Shown: in pieces, positions 37,101 through 50,475 of the stretch
Layout: each line of letters starts with the position of its first letter
Numbering within the stretch: the first letter of the stretch is position 1
Source of the DNA: Argopecten irradians
Lineage: Eukaryota > Mollusca > Bivalvia > Pectinida > Pectinidae
NCBI RefSeq assembly: GCF_041381155.1
Contig: NC_091138.1
Span: forward strand, 17,981,255-18,045,254
Direction of reading: 5' to 3'
DNA length: 64,000 nucleotides
Translations under genes and position numbers: made by a program
The notes under the pieces: generated by a model
Seen by the model: only the letters and a program-made list of their open reading frames with translations
Databases searched by the model: none
Told to the model about the DNA's origin: nothing

Positions 37101-38283
37101 ATGGACTCTTCTTGTTGTAATACTGGAATAGTTCATTATTAGATTTCAGGGGTTAATAAGTAGAAAGGCAAATCAGTATAGATGACTGCTATATATACAC
37201 ACATATGAAATCTGAAATGGATATCGCTTGATGAGATATAATTAATGACTTTTGAAGCTGAGTAACTAGTAATCATATTTCTATACCAATGATCCAATTT
37301 TCATCTTGCCCCCACAAATATTAATCAGGGGCTCCTCATGGGGCATATATCCGTACTTCCCTTCAAGGACAGGTGTCAGTCACACGTGTTAGTGTGGTTA
37401 AAAATAACAACAAAACGTCACAAACACTAAAAAGTAAACAACCGACAGTCTAATCTAGTTCTAGCCATTCATCACATGATTAAAATTAATTTTAAATTTT
37501 GCATGCATCATGTAGAAATTAATTGGAATCTAGATGGAAACATATACTTAACTTTCAAAATAAGGCTCCAAAATCATGATATAATCTTAAGACTTAAGTT
37601 TACACTTCAGACATAATATGACGTAATATTTTGTAACGTCATTTTTGATTGACTAAGTCTAAGATGAAGATTGTTTTAAACTTCGGACAAGTTCGTGGCC
37701 GTGTCCAGGTCACATATGTTTTTGTCGATGATTAACCGAGAATTATGATAATTAATATTTTGAAATGTTTTCTGTCATTTTAAAGAGACGTTAAAGCTGC
37801 CATGATAAGACTTGCGGTTGTTCACAAATTGCACCATTATGGGTCACGTATATCACAGATACGCCACAGGTAGGGTCATGGTAGGCCACGCCCACCAACC
37901 TGTCAATCACAGTCACGCACGACATTATGCCTAATGCACGTGCAACACTAGTCAACCCTCCACAGGTTGTAACACTTGATTTGTGCCGGTAATAAAGTAA
38001 CTTGTTGGTTACTTCAATAGTAAATTACACTCACAAAGGTAAACTGCTTTGAACCTTTTGTCAAGTCAATGTCTATCCTCTGTGAACACACCTTTATCAT
38101 GTAGAGGCGTGGTCAAATCGTCACTGTCTGCAATGGATTAAGGCCAAGCCAATAAAAGAAAATGCATGCCGCAGTGATGTATTAATTTTCCATAGCCGAA
38201 TAGGGACAGACACGCCTTCTGGTTATTTTTATCTGGTTTACACAATATGATATGTTTATAAATGCGTTATCGCCAGTCTAATA
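31183..38283. other. Seven-kilobase gene-poor stretch
   Basis: Only one candidate, the signal-peptide frame at 34269-34400, seems worth noting. Other frames (for example 31730-31972 and 34538-34849 on the plus strand) have no family signal, AT-rich composition and no clear splice context. The right end should hold the 3' UTR of the meteorin gene. Confidence 0.4.
34269..34400 (-). CDS. Candidate short secreted peptide or first exon with signal peptide
   Basis: From the ATG at 34400 the minus strand encodes 43 residues. The first 20 or so (MKMMGVILASSIIMALPVSL) form a convincing secretory signal peptide, followed by GLPKANVADDEEILSWVPRY and three more residues before TGA. The stop overlaps a usable splice donor, ACGC|GTGAAG, so it may be the first coding exon of a longer secreted protein whose other exons I could not identify. 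No cysteines or dibasic sites are present in the short form. No homolog is recognised. Confidence 0.35.
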   Translation of the reverse strand: MKMMGVILASSIIMALPVSLGLPKANVADDEEILSWVPRYTYA

Positions 38284-41200
38284 TTAATCCACCTCACATT
38301 CCATGGTTCCGTCTGCTAATGCTGTCTTTAGTACTTGTTTCCATTCCGATAAGTATGGCGAACAGGAAATGGCCAAGTGACCAAGACGTAGATGTCCTGT
38401 AAACAGGAAGTCTCCTCTGCCATATTGGACTCCACATTCACGGGGAGCCACTAAAGATCCTCGGAGAGATTGGTCCTCTCGGAAGTAGGTAAATAGTTGA
38501 CCTTTCTGACGTATTACGCGGCTTACTTCAATGTCCATCTTTGACCGTTCTAAGTCGTCAAAGTGTTTAACTGATGTCATCTTCCCGGTCACAACTGTAA
38601 AAGAAAAATGCATGTTATTGCAGATTACATGAGAATTAGATGTGTATCGAGTGGAAATTACTTAGAACACGTGTCACGCAGTTATTTTTTGCATTGGATA
38701 GGTTTTAGGTTAGTTGGTTGTTTGTGCCAAATGTCAAATTAATAGTAAAGTTCATTTAAGGATGGGCTCTAATGTGGGTTTGTGTGTTTTGGGAGACTTT
38801 GGGTATTTTCCTTCTAAGTTTCCATATAATGGTTGAACTTAAGTCAATTTTATAATCATCTCTCGATGAAGCATGATAACAAATACACAGTTCGCCTATC
38901 AAATGATATTCGTTAAAGTTAAATAGAGATAATCTATATAAGGCCGAGAAATATTATAATTTCATCATAAACCATGGTCGTATTCCATGAAGCAGCTTCT
39001 GTTGTTTCTTTCAAGTAGCGCTTTTATTTTTATTTTAAGAAAAAGGAACAAAGTCACGCCATGGTTAAGTCCCACTAAAATATATCAAGTAGTTTGAAAT
39101 AAAAACTAAACGAATGGTATAGAAACCCGTGCAAGGTTCACCTCAGTGGTCTATCAGGGAGGATATTTCATGGCATTTTAATATTGATGTGATGAAAATT
39201 GAAAATGTATTGGCATGTACACTAGAATTATCATTAGGAAATAAACGTGCCATTAACGTCGGATATTAAAATCGTTTTAAACTGTTAATAAGGTATCGCC
39301 TATAGCCATTGTGTTGTCCAGTGTATCGGAATGGCCAGCTGAGTGTTTGTTTGTGACCGGCCGGGATGTAAACAGATATGGGGAACATATTATCCTTCAC
39401 ACCATACAACAGGTCCAATCAACCTGTCCACAATCCACAAATCCAGCCACGTCATTGTACTCGGGGAATTTTTAATTTAAATATGTACAATGGCACCCTC
39501 TGGGGCTGTATAAATGATTCCATTAGCTTGTCACACGCGTTAAATGTAATTTATTTCCTACAATACAAGATATTCTGGCCTATCAGCACAGAAATTCGCC
39601 CTTTCATCATCCTAAATCAAACAGCAATTTCCTTGGTACTGAAAAGCTCCCTATGGATAATGTCCCAACCACATTTCTCATTTCATGAAGAATTCAAGAA
39701 AGTGCATTGGACTGTGCGTCCAGTCAAACAACCCAAACAAAGGACAAAGCAATGTCCAAAATAATGTAACATTATTCAGATAGCGGTTGACTTTTATTCC
39801 AATATTAATCAGATAGCGGTTGACTTTACTTTCCAATAATATTCAGAAGTATTGACTTTTATTCCAAAGTTTCCTCCATGGTCTTATACAAATAACGTAA
39901 TTTAAATCATTGTGGAACATAACTGGTATGCATGAAAAGTACACTAAGGGTCAATCTCGATACTTACCGAAGTCACTTGAGCAGTAGGCTTGGATAAGTT
40001 CACGGGGATCACACGGACGGCAATCTGCAACGAACAAAGAACATTTCACCTATGATAAAAAGATTATTTCTAAGACTTTAATGAAGAAATATTTCTGAAA
40101 ATAAGTCATTTTTCGACATTTTATTTATTATTACAGCTTATGCCGTCAAATTTTCCCAAAGGGTAGTTGTCGTTAAAGAAAATCACACTTCACGTAGACA
40201 ACATGTAATAGCATTTCAAACACATCTGTGTGTCCTATTTAACTCCATGTTGAGTCATCGGAATTTCAAACAAACGCCTATTACAATATGTCAAACTCGA
40301 AAAGCTTTTAAGTACATCTTTAATTTCACTTTCTACAGTGTGCAGTCTAACGAACAATCTGTTATACATGAGATCTTTAAAAAGACTACTAACAATAGCA
40401 TACAGATAACCCCTTTCGTACCTGGGTGAATAACAACAGTGCCTGCGTGAGGGGCTATCTCTGTTTTAGGGGGAAATGAGAGGGGACTTGGTACCTTTAC
40501 TTGGTAACAATGTGGCCACAGAGCTAATGACGAGTTCGTATCTATACTGGTAATCCGACCAGTGTCCTTGCTCTGTGAAACCCTACCCGCCTGTCCCCAG
40601 ATCACATTACACCGAGAGAGCTAACGAAGTCGGTCATTCAGAATGTCTACTCAATAAATCGAAACATTTAAAAAGAAACTGATCATTTAAAAAGTGAGTT
40701 AAAGTAAATACAGATAGTGATATAGAAAAGCATTGAACCCCGTAGTTATTGTACTATATGGTCGAAGTAGACCCATGTCCCTGTAGTATATTAGACACAT
40801 GCACTGGTATCTGAAGGGTCTGACGGTGTGATCTCCATACGAGCGTGTCGTCTGATCGTGATGAGAGTGTGGTATTCACATCAGTAACGACCCGTGGAGA
40901 AGTCATCACAAACACTGCCACATCTACAGATGGTATCGTCATGATGTACAGCATGTGTTTTACACACACCCATCTAAATCAAAAACCGAATAGTACAAAA
41001 AATAAAGAAGCACTTCGCATCACTCTTTGATCCGTAATGGAACAGAGGAATAAAAAAGCAGTAAAACTTGACGAAAATACATAGGTAAACGAAACGCATA
41101 AAACGTCTGCGCTGTTTTGCATACATGATGGTCCAAAATGTTCAAGACAAAGCTAAATAGGGCATACTACGGATGGAGTAGGAAAACTCCAAATAACTAA

Positions 41201-44200
41201 AAACCAACACAACAAAATGTTCATAAGATGAAAAAACTACGCCCAATATTATGGACCTTATAAGTTGTCAAGAGAAACATCTTGCTACAAAATGAGGCGT
41301 GGACGCCATATGTCGAAAGTGGAAAATCGTATTCAGATTCTTTATTTGCTAAGTTTTACAACTTATCGGAATATATAAATCACAAACTCGGCATAATGCC
41401 TGGATATTCAGAACCATCAAGAAAATACATCTTCCCCAAAACGAAGGCACGAAAGCTATATGGTGCCAAGTGGAAACTCCTAGACCCAAAATAACACATT
41501 TGAGGTCGTATGAGAACACTTAGCACCAAAATACTACATGGACATAAGAGGTCGTCAAGAGGCGACTACCATAAGACATATCGCGTGGACTGCAAACATG
41601 TTTAAAGACGCATTTACTCAATATTAGAGGAAATTTACTATAGTATATGATTCAATGCATAATTTTCACTTTCAATTAAATCGTTTAGAGAGTAACATGT
41701 TTTTTCTCAATCTGTTGATACCAAGATAACGCTCCAAACTCATAAATCTTTACGCGTTAATTTAAACGCGCATTCTTTTTCCTAAAGGAAGCATTTTGAT
41801 ATTGTATCAGGTGTTTCGGTAGATCGACCGCCGAGGTGGTTGGAACATAAAAAACACGTGTGGCCAGTATTTAGTGTTAACAAAAGTTAAGTCTTTGTCG
41901 GTTTTAGTAATTTGGCTCAGCTCGAATGACGAGCGACATAAGTAAGAAGTCCCCAGCTAGAGTGAGCGTTATCCAGTAGAGCATTCCTCGTCATTCACGG
42001 TTCAGATAGCGTGCAACCCGACTCCAAACATATGTTAATACTAATTTTTATTCGGCATTCAATGTATCTACTCTCGCCTAAACCAAATGGCTTCCTAGCC
42101 TACCGAGGACCAACAGCCACTTTACACCTAAAATTGAAAGCCATTCTCGCCTACTGACGAGCTACAGAATTGCTGCACTAAACATGAAAGTGACAAAAGT
42201 TCTACGGCCGATATACTTTCGGGTGACTTTGTTGTTGATCAAGTTAAGAAACGCGTTTAAACCTGCTGGAATGTGGTCCCACTTTAACAATTCAGTAAAA
42301 ACTATAGCTATTCAGTGAGCACGCGTATGAATACCTGTGTGGCTTTTTATTTTCTATTTAATAACAGCGAGTGATTGTAGAGCGGAGAGTGACATTTGTA
42401 TCGCTTCTATTGAGCGACGTTCAGTTTGCCACACGAAGAAAGGTGTATAGAATAGCAGATGAAAGGCGGCCTAAGATATGATTGGGTTTGTTCCTTCATG
42501 ATTTACACCTAGGCGTGGGTGATGGTGACGTGTTGTAAACGGTGTATGTCGTAACAATAGCACTATTGAGTGCGTTGTTGTGTGTGGAGCTCACACCTCA
42601 CGGTGGACGGGTTCGGACAGGAACCCGCTTGTCCCACACATCAGGTGCCACTCACGGTCAACAATCATTGACGATAATTACTGGCTATCTGGGTGGGTGA
42701 GGATTTTCTGGGGCCAAGGTCTCACGTAATCCAAACCCGGGTAAAAGGGATGTGGCTTACTTTTGTGTGTCAGATTAGGTAAGACCTCTCGTAATCTGAA
42801 CCAGAGAGAAGGGTTGTACGTTTTGTATGTTGAATTTACTAATAGTTTCATTTAAAACCCCGGGTTTGATTAAGATCAGATTGTTCTTCTGTCAATGTAG
42901 ACGGAAAAAGCAATCAAGACTTGTTCTCGGTTTTAACCTTCCTGCGTTGAAATGCAAGGGTAGTTTTTTGGTTTATTATTTGTTTGTTTGTTTGTTTGTT
43001 TACAACTTACCTTCCTGCATGGGACTGAAGAGCAGCTGATTTGACCGAATGGCTTCTATGACGTAATGAAATGTCACTTTTTGCACCCCAGATTGGTGCG
43101 GCAGTTGTTCTGTCTCTAAATATAGTAACACAGATGGATATGAAGATGATGACGGGATGCAGATTTCTTTAGTCCTGTTGGTTGTCATAGCAACTGCGTG
43201 CAAGTATGACGACCTTCTACCGGATGACGGTTTACCGGAAGTGATCACAAATTCCTGGGATATTTTTACTGCAATGTTTGTGGCATCAACGGCAAAGCAT
43301 GCCCGGAAATTGGAAGAGTAACCAGACTGCAGTTGCACGCGCAGTCCTCCATTCGGATTTCTCCATCGTATAGAGCCTTCGTTGCACCGAGGTTTTATGT
43401 TCCGAACACCCCGCTCCTTGTATCCCTCACTACAATGATAAAAGAAATAAGCATGTTATTGTTGCCCAATCTGATATTCCATGAAGCCATGCTGGCCTAG
43501 AGATAAATGTTATAACAGTACAGACACACTCCGACACATGCCAAGTTTAACTGATAATTTGTGGATAAACGTATCAACCTTCATATTATGTCAAATGAAC
43601 AAAAATAATCAAATAAAATGCTTTAGTTATCAGGTTTCCGATATCTCCACACGTACGGCGAAATGCAAGTCGGGGAACATGGCCGATAAACGGGTCTCGC
43701 TCGTGACGCGGTCCTCCCTGTTTTGGGACCAGCAATCAATCCTGGCCCGTCACACTTGTTATCGGCCAGATTTACATCCTTGATTTAAGGTTGAAAAGTG
43801 ATACTAAAAGTGAATCTCTTTCCGCGGAACTGTCGACGAGGGTTGTGTTTCTGTTTTTTATAAAGATAACTATCTGCAGTGGCACCAAGTCTGGCCCGGG
43901 GAGATAAGCACGGACACGTGTGAAGGATTTAAACTAATGTTTAACATATGCTTTTGTGACCCCTCCTATTATGGTTTAATGTCCTGTATTTACACTATAT
44001 TGTCAACACTCATCAGCGTCAGATTTTAATAAAATTGAGTTTCACGTAATTTTAAGCAAGCTTCACATTTAAACATTGTACAATTGATTAAGCGTGGTTA
44101 CATTATCACTTAGATACAGAACCTCGTTATCATGTCGTCCATCTGGAGATAACGGTTTACTATGTCAATAACACGCTTGATTACATGGAGATGCTGGGCA

Positions 44201-47200
44201 AAGATCGCAAGGTTCTTACCGACCCTGAACAGATAACCTTAAGGATTCTCAAGTTTAATAACAGCCCAGTTAGATAAATGACGTGTAATCAGCTACACAG
44301 AACAATGTTTAGATAGCAGGTAAAGTCAGGCCTATCGTCCATTCCATAGGCTCCTTGTACAGCAGGGATACGGAAGCCTTCATGCAATGACTTCTCTTTC
44401 GCAGTCTCAACGGAGCGCCCCTCATCTAATAACCGGTCCGTGCCTGGCCGACAGAGTCCGGATTTATCTGTCACGTAAATTGTCTTGAAAGCTTTCAAAA
44501 CCTCATTTAAGAATTTATTACACTTGATTATAAAGCCTGTAAATCCATGCATAGTGCTGTTATTACTAGAAGATCCGGTTTGTCGACGGTGCGGATATTT
44601 GTTTGGTCTAAAGTCCACAAGTCCAGCAACCTCATGTCGCACAAGTAAACAGTAAGTCTAAGAGAACAATGATCTTTACAAACGTCAATCCGAAGCATAT
44701 TTATCAGACAACAAACAAAAATCAGTCAAATATATCAATAAATGAGAAAAGAGACAGACTTCAAACCAACGCATATCAGAGACAAAACAATCGATATCAG
44801 AGACAAACAATCGATGACATTCGAACACACTTAATTCAGTCTTTAACTATTCAACGAGTCAGATGAAGTCATAGCGAAACCGGCAAATTATATAATAAAA
44901 CTTATTAGATGATATCAATAGTTATATTTCTACCACATAAACACATTGAAAGTAAAACTAAAATAAAACCAAATTGTTCAATACACTAGAACATCATAAC
45001 GTCTAAGAATATATTCTACGCAATCTAAACCTTAATTTTCTGTTTGTTTCCCATTGTATGTGACTACAAGTGTATGAAAATAACGTTACCTAAGTAATGT
45101 GCTATCAGTTCAATGAGGAATAAGAATTGTACAATTTAGTAAGATTTTGCCCTTTATGATTTACTTGCACTAATACTTCGATCTAGCAGACAGAAGAATA
45201 AAAGGGAAGATTAGTAAGATTTTGCCCTTTATGATTTACTTGCACTAATACTTCGATCTAGCAGACAGAAGAATAAAAGGGAAGATTAGTAAGATTTTGC
45301 CCTTTATGATTTACTTGCACTAATACTTCGATCTAGCATACAGAAGAATAAAAGGGAAGATAGGATAACACAACCAAACTAATATACATGTGCGTTTGAA
45401 ATAAGCCCTTTTCATTGGATAAAAAGTCCATTGTTTTATAATTGTCTAGGAAAAAACAACAGCAGCTGACAGTGAAGTATGTAGGTATGTGATGTACAAA
45501 CATGTTAATTAGCAGTGGAATTCGAGTTTAGGCGATACATCAGAATCGTCTAGACGCTTTACGTACTGGTGTCATTGGAAAATGCCATAAACATTTCAAA
45601 GGGCAAGACTAGGGCACCTGTTGTACCATTTAACGTACCAATACGGGCCCACCTGATACAGAAACTCGATACCTGTATGATATTAATCATTTGTAATGTC
45701 CATGCAAATATCGTAAGGCAATTTTATGCAAAGCAACATCTCATTTTGATTAGTTTCTCTACCATAAAAGGGCTTGTAGTCTGTAATTATCTCGGATGTG
45801 GAATTTGACCTACATACACTAAAAGGGACACCATTTATTACACCTGATATTCTACTCTTGCACAACACAGATATGTCGTTTGTTGGTGTTGTAGAGTGCA
45901 TCTGCAATGGGTTAGCGGACATATCACTTTTGATTGCAGTTTGTCAACATCGAGTGTGACGATAACAGTGTGTTTGACAAGAACTGTCTTCCGACCAGTC
46001 CTAAGTATGTGTAGTTTGTATGTTTACGGCAAACTTGAGCAAAGTTTGAAGTGATCGTCACCCGGAGACGTAGACACATACCTGTACATTGTGTTACACC
46101 TGTGCGTACATGTATATAGGTACAGTATAATTAACAGGTAGATATAAATAGAACACTTGTGCTGAAAAAGCGCTCGTGAATTTCGGCAATTAAAACTACC
46201 AAAACTGTAAGAGTCGTTTTAATTACGGTATTGACTCACAAAGTGTCGGAATGATTCACATCCATAGAACACAGTGATCTACCCGGAATGTTAAAGCGGG
46301 TTCTAATGGGGCATAATGGGCCCGTAATGGGCGCCGGAACAAGGCGCCAGACTTCACGGAAAGGTGGAGCGCCCATTATAGACATTGCTCTCATATTTTA
46401 TAACAATAAATAATTCGGAACTTTGATTGATACTGATTCGTTTTTTGTCCTTGAACTATTGAAACGTTCCTTCTACATACAAAACAGCAATTAACCTGTT
46501 TAATTAGGCCTCTGTCAATTTCGAGTTTGTTTAAAGCGTCATAATACGTGGCCATATCGAGAGTGGAAAGTCGAGAAGTCACAGTATTAATTCCAGAGTC
46601 ATGACTTTATGATATAGCAAGTCAATCCCAAACAAAGGGTCACGGATGTTAAATTGTCGAAAACTATGTCGTCAGCCAAATGCTACCGTGTTTCTGAGCA
46701 AATTCCATACCCTTTTCCAACCAATGTGCTTGGTGAAAAGCTCCCGTGAGTGTTGATAAATTCGTAGGAATGCTGAAAAAATATATTTTGATGTCTTTCA
46801 TGGAAACTTTTTGGAGATTGTGAAGTTTAGTATCGAATCATAGTGGAGCGGTCCTGACAAATATTACTTTTCTTGACATATCGCTTTTCTGACTTTAATA
46901 TCGGCCCACCCAAAACGTTACCCCCTCCCGACCAGTCCGAGACATGACCCCGGATGGTTTGACCTCCACTGGTCCTACTAACTAGGGAAACAAGACCAGA
47001 TGATCGCTGACCCCAAAAATGTTTATTATCGCCCATAAAAAGGAACAGTTGATACCTAACACCTCGCGCGCAAAGGGAGGTCATATGGGTCAGTGGTAGG
47101 ATTAGGGGTAAAAGGCGAGGTCCACCGAAAGTGACATAGCCATACTCCGTCAAGTGGTACATATAACTTTGGACGGACGAAGGGAGCTCGTTAGGACCCT

Positions 47201-49855
47201 TAACGTCTCAGGTTACAGATTATATAGCTGGTAAGGCACAAACTTGTACTCAGACCCTGATCTGTAATTACTGGGTAGTTACCAGCTAATCCATAGCCTC
47301 TACTTAGCCGTAACTACGTTATAATTTCGTCGACGAGGCATGGAGGAAAGTAAAACGCTTCTGTTACAATAACCCATGAGTAATGTATATACGCTTACTT
47401 ATAGTATCTGTATTGTTGAAGTTACTTAAAATCTGTTCCGTTTTGTTAACTAGGGATAAGCTTGCGGAACACAAAGACATGACGAGAATACGAAAAGCTT
47501 ATTTGAAATATTGTTAGTGTGTTTATCTTTAATGCCTAATTATATTTCTAACGTGTGTTTTTATCTCCCGCCGAGCCTTTGTGACTCGTCGAGGTACAAG
47601 AAAGAGTATAAGTACTGAGCAACCCCGACTTTCCCATGGTTCAACCGCAGAAGCCAAGATCCCGCCAGAGATTCTAGGATGTCCACCAATGCCGAGGGCA
47701 GCAAACAGCCCGCCCTAAAGTGTTGTTTTGTACTGCACCAGTCCTGATTAGTTAATAGATTCATAGTACAAATACTGGAATTGACATCTCCAGCCTGTTG
47801 ACGATGTCCCTTTGGGAGGGGGTTCACTGGTGCTGAGGGTGGGAACAGTTAGGTACCTATATACAGCTGTCATCAATGTTCAGTGCTTCGTACACATATA
47901 AACACCCCAAAAGGCACTGTGAGAAAATGCGGACCCAAGATAAATATCGGCCCCGTGTTCAGGGTAACCAGCTGTGTAGTGTCAGGGCGGGAGACGGGTC
48001 TACACAGCCTCCCAGGGTCCCTCGTAGTAACAAACTTTTTTATTTATACAGAATAACGACTTATGGTAAACAGTAAGCAAATTAAATTGTAAACATTACA
48101 AATTCTAATCCCCAAGGCGTCCGTGTGGACCAGCTCCCAGGATCCCAGCCGTGCGATACAGAGATACGGCCGCGGAATATTATAGATAGTGTCAGCATGT
48201 CTTTTTTATTTACTTTATAGTAAATTATATATATATAAACGTGTATACTACGAGTTTACTCCAAGGACGAAACACATTACGATAGCATAGTCTATATTGT
48301 GGACACGAGGCCGTGGACACGAGGCCAAGGACATATTGCACAGGGCTGTTGTACAAAAAGTGCATGTGTCTGTTGTAAGAAATTAAAACTGCCAATGATA
48401 AATCATACAAAATAGACGACATTTCGATAATGTATCTGTAATATCACACGTAAGAAACATCACATCAAGTGAGCGTTTGATCAGCAACAATTTGTGAACT
48501 TACGTCACAATTTTATATGAAAATGCATCTTTTAATTGAAGATACATAAAGCAATGGCATCCTTTTATTAACTTTGGACCACTACAGATACATGTACGTA
48601 TATTCGAATCAACTGACGCGTTGGTAAGCATTACTTAGCGAATGGACACGCTGACAGGCATCATTTAATTATGTTTATTCATCTACTCGCGTGGACGCAC
48701 ATTACAAAACGCGCGAGCCGCGTAAAGTAGTATGGTGACATGACATGAATTAATTACTTTATGTGAAAATACATAAGCTAACTCGCGTGTATATATTATT
48801 CAGCGCGTGGACATGGATTGCGCATGGATGTTACATTTCTGACCACGTGGAACGGTGGAATGATTAACGTGATGATGTAAATTATTCGCGGAAATCTAGT
48901 AATTAACGCACTGTTACACAATTCCAAAAAGTTGTAAAACTTATGGAAATAAAGATGTTAATTAAGCATGGACATGTATTACTCGTTGGATTCATTGATT
49001 AACGTGGTGACAATCAATCAATGTCAAATTACTTAACACGTAGACGTACATTAGCGAAAAAACACTCTCGACACTTTACTCAAGCGCGGTAGCATTCGGC
49101 ACCAGAACTGGTTTCAGAGATTAACCCGCTCTTTACACTTGTTTGGGACTAATTAGAGCCCAGAACAGAGACCACAATAGCTCCCTTGGGGGTTAGCGAT
49201 CGTAGTCCGATAAATCCCCAACCCTAAAGCCCTCTCGAGGTTTCTCCGATTTAATCTTCTCAAGTCAAACCACATGAACAGGACTCGCGTAGCCTCGGCG
49301 GAGAGTAAAGTAACCAAGTAGTTTTTGTAGAGCACGGATCCACATTAGTGACTGAGGTGCGACGCGGCCCAAGTCACGAGACCATACATTATACCTACAT
49401 TCAAATCATTTCCACCATGTGTTACCTACATTTAAATTCCCTGAATAAATTTCCTACATAATCTGTCTGATGACGAGCCCTGGAGCGCTGTCACCTGTAC
49501 AATACACAGGGTAATCGTCCAACTGAAATTACTTACAGGTGCACCAAGTAAAGGTAGACCGAAGTACGACACATCGCACTCAGAACCATTAAATCATAAA
49601 AAAAAAACATTTATACTTACCTGTTTCCGGAGATAAAGATTAAGTATGTAAACTTACAAGTGTAGACAAAGAAATAAAGCAATGTGTGTTAGGAAATCAG
49701 GTATAATTCAACTTGACAGGCCTGTATAATAGTTACTATATATACAGGTAAACTTTTACTTACCTCACGTTACAATCACAATGTTGACAGACTTGCTCAA
49801 ATCCTTCGCATATGACAAACAGAAACAGCATGAAAAATCCCCTGGGTACATCCAT
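38284..49855 (-). CDS. METRN: Meteorin / meteorin-like homolog, complete, five exons
   Basis: Exons on the minus strand are 49855-49764, 43429-43011, 40460-40422, 40024-39968 and 38594-38284; they join in frame to 305 residues plus TAA, within the 290-311 range of vertebrate METRN and METRNL. All introns are GT-AG with matching phases. A signal peptide (MDVPRGFFMLFLFVI) shows the protein is secreted. Family signatures are EGSIRWRNPNGGLRVQL, HCDCN near the mature N-terminus, DCRPCDPRELIQAYCSSDF (residues 184-202), and CGVQYGRGDFLFTGHLRLGH with a final ECEVD. About twelve cysteines are in the mature part. Vertebrate meteorins are secreted factors for glial and neurite development and for metabolic and immune signalling. 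METRN versus METRNL cannot be decided; an invertebrate ancestor of both is likely. The third exon is only 39 nt, and intron 1 is 6.3 kb. Confidence 0.92.
39765..39870. repeat. Three diverged copies of an ATATTCAGATAGCGGTTGAC unit
   Basis: Three units of roughly 35 bases sharing TATTCAGATAGCGGTTGACT and TTTATTCCAA lie in the last large intron of the meteorin gene. Confidence 0.7.
42980..43000. repeat. (TTTG)n microsatellite
   Basis: Five TTTG units next to the splice donor of the second meteorin exon. Confidence 0.9.
45136..45360. repeat. 75-bp tandem triplication
   Basis: Three head-to-tail copies begin at 45136, 45211 and 45286 with the word TTAGTAAGATTTTGCCCTTT. Copies are identical except for one base in the third (AGCATACAG for AGCAGACAG), so the expansion is recent. 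Confidence 0.95.
46300..46385. repeat. GC-rich hairpin cluster
   Basis: TAATGGGCGC at 46330 pairs with GCGCCCATTATA at 46369, and GGCGCC occurs twice between them. It is short and its nature is unknown. Confidence 0.5.
48600..49070. repeat. Decayed periodic region with CGTGGACAT words
   Basis: Variants of CGCGTGGACATGNATTA recur irregularly about every 50 bases (for example near 48690, 48810, 48970 and 49040), mixed with ATTAACG words. This looks like an old minisatellite in late decay. Confidence 0.4.
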
Positions 49856-50060
49856 ATTATGTGGTTGGGTGGGGAGGCGACCCGGGGGAAAGGACGGCCA
49901 TCAAACACTCAGCCCTGGGGTTGTAGGATCGGTAACGACATTTCTGTGGACACCTGTGTATTCCTTACATAGCTGCGACACTGTTTGTATATACAACACT
50001 CTCGTTACTCCCTGATCGCTTGTGTAGATCTTACGATCCACAAGTGGTTGTAGTACGAGA

Positions 50061-50090
50061 GCCCCGCCCCCAAGCCGCGGACCAATCAGA
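50061..50090 (-). promoter_or_regulatory. Candidate meteorin promoter: GC box and CCAAT box
   Basis: GCCCCGCCCCC at 50061-50071 (a GC box) and ACCAATCAGA at 50081-50090 (a CCAAT box) lie about 205-235 bases upstream of the meteorin ATG in a locally GC-rich patch. No TATA box is obvious. Confidence 0.45.
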
Positions 50091-50264
50091 ATGGAGTCTT
50101 GACACGCGAGTACACATCACACCGTAGCTGGCATCATCTCAGTGGGCGTGGTCTGGCGCTGTTATCGGTACCGAATGTAAGTCACCCAAACTAATCGAAG
50201 TGACACCACTCTAACCAAAACAAAAGTTTATTGTTATGTTGTGTCACTACGCAGTGACCATAAA

Positions 50265-50475
50265 AATAAATATTTGGAAAACATCTTATATTAAGAACAA
50301 CAACAACACGATTGTTTGGTGGGTGTAACGACTTGTAACAAGCTAGAACGCTAGCACCTTTACTGTCAAACAGTTGTCATAGATTGAAATGGACACTTAA
50401 TGTTACATTGGAAATTCCACAAACGATAAACACATACTCGAAGACACATTTGGAGCTTGGCGACGTCGCTTATCA
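50265..50475. repeat. Leader duplication, copy 1
   Basis: Shares words such as GAAAACATYTTATAYTAAGAAC, GATTGAAATGGACACTT and AAGACACATTTGGAGCTTGG with 52188-52402 in the same orientation, about 1.92 kb apart. It precedes the old degenerate array. Confidence 0.8.

Larger units (their letters stand above)
43430..49763. other. Meteorin intron 1
   Basis: The 6.3-kb intron contains a 75-bp triplication at 45136-45360, GC-rich patches around 46900-47180 and 47560-48180, and a periodic region at 48600-49070. Minus-strand frames at 44289-44642, 46827-47162 and 47561-47827 are in relatively GC-rich sequence but match nothing I recognise; they may be old mobile-element fragments. Confidence 0.5.

Noticed and set aside
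39378-39764. 128-codon plus-strand frame inside a meteorin intron
   Set aside because: It starts with a plausible MGNILSF, but there is no recognised family, no splice context and no promoter; chance cannot be excluded.
44289-44642. 117-codon minus-strand frame in meteorin intron 1
   Set aside because: It looks somewhat protein-like but lacks an ATG start and does not fit the meteorin family or the exon phases.
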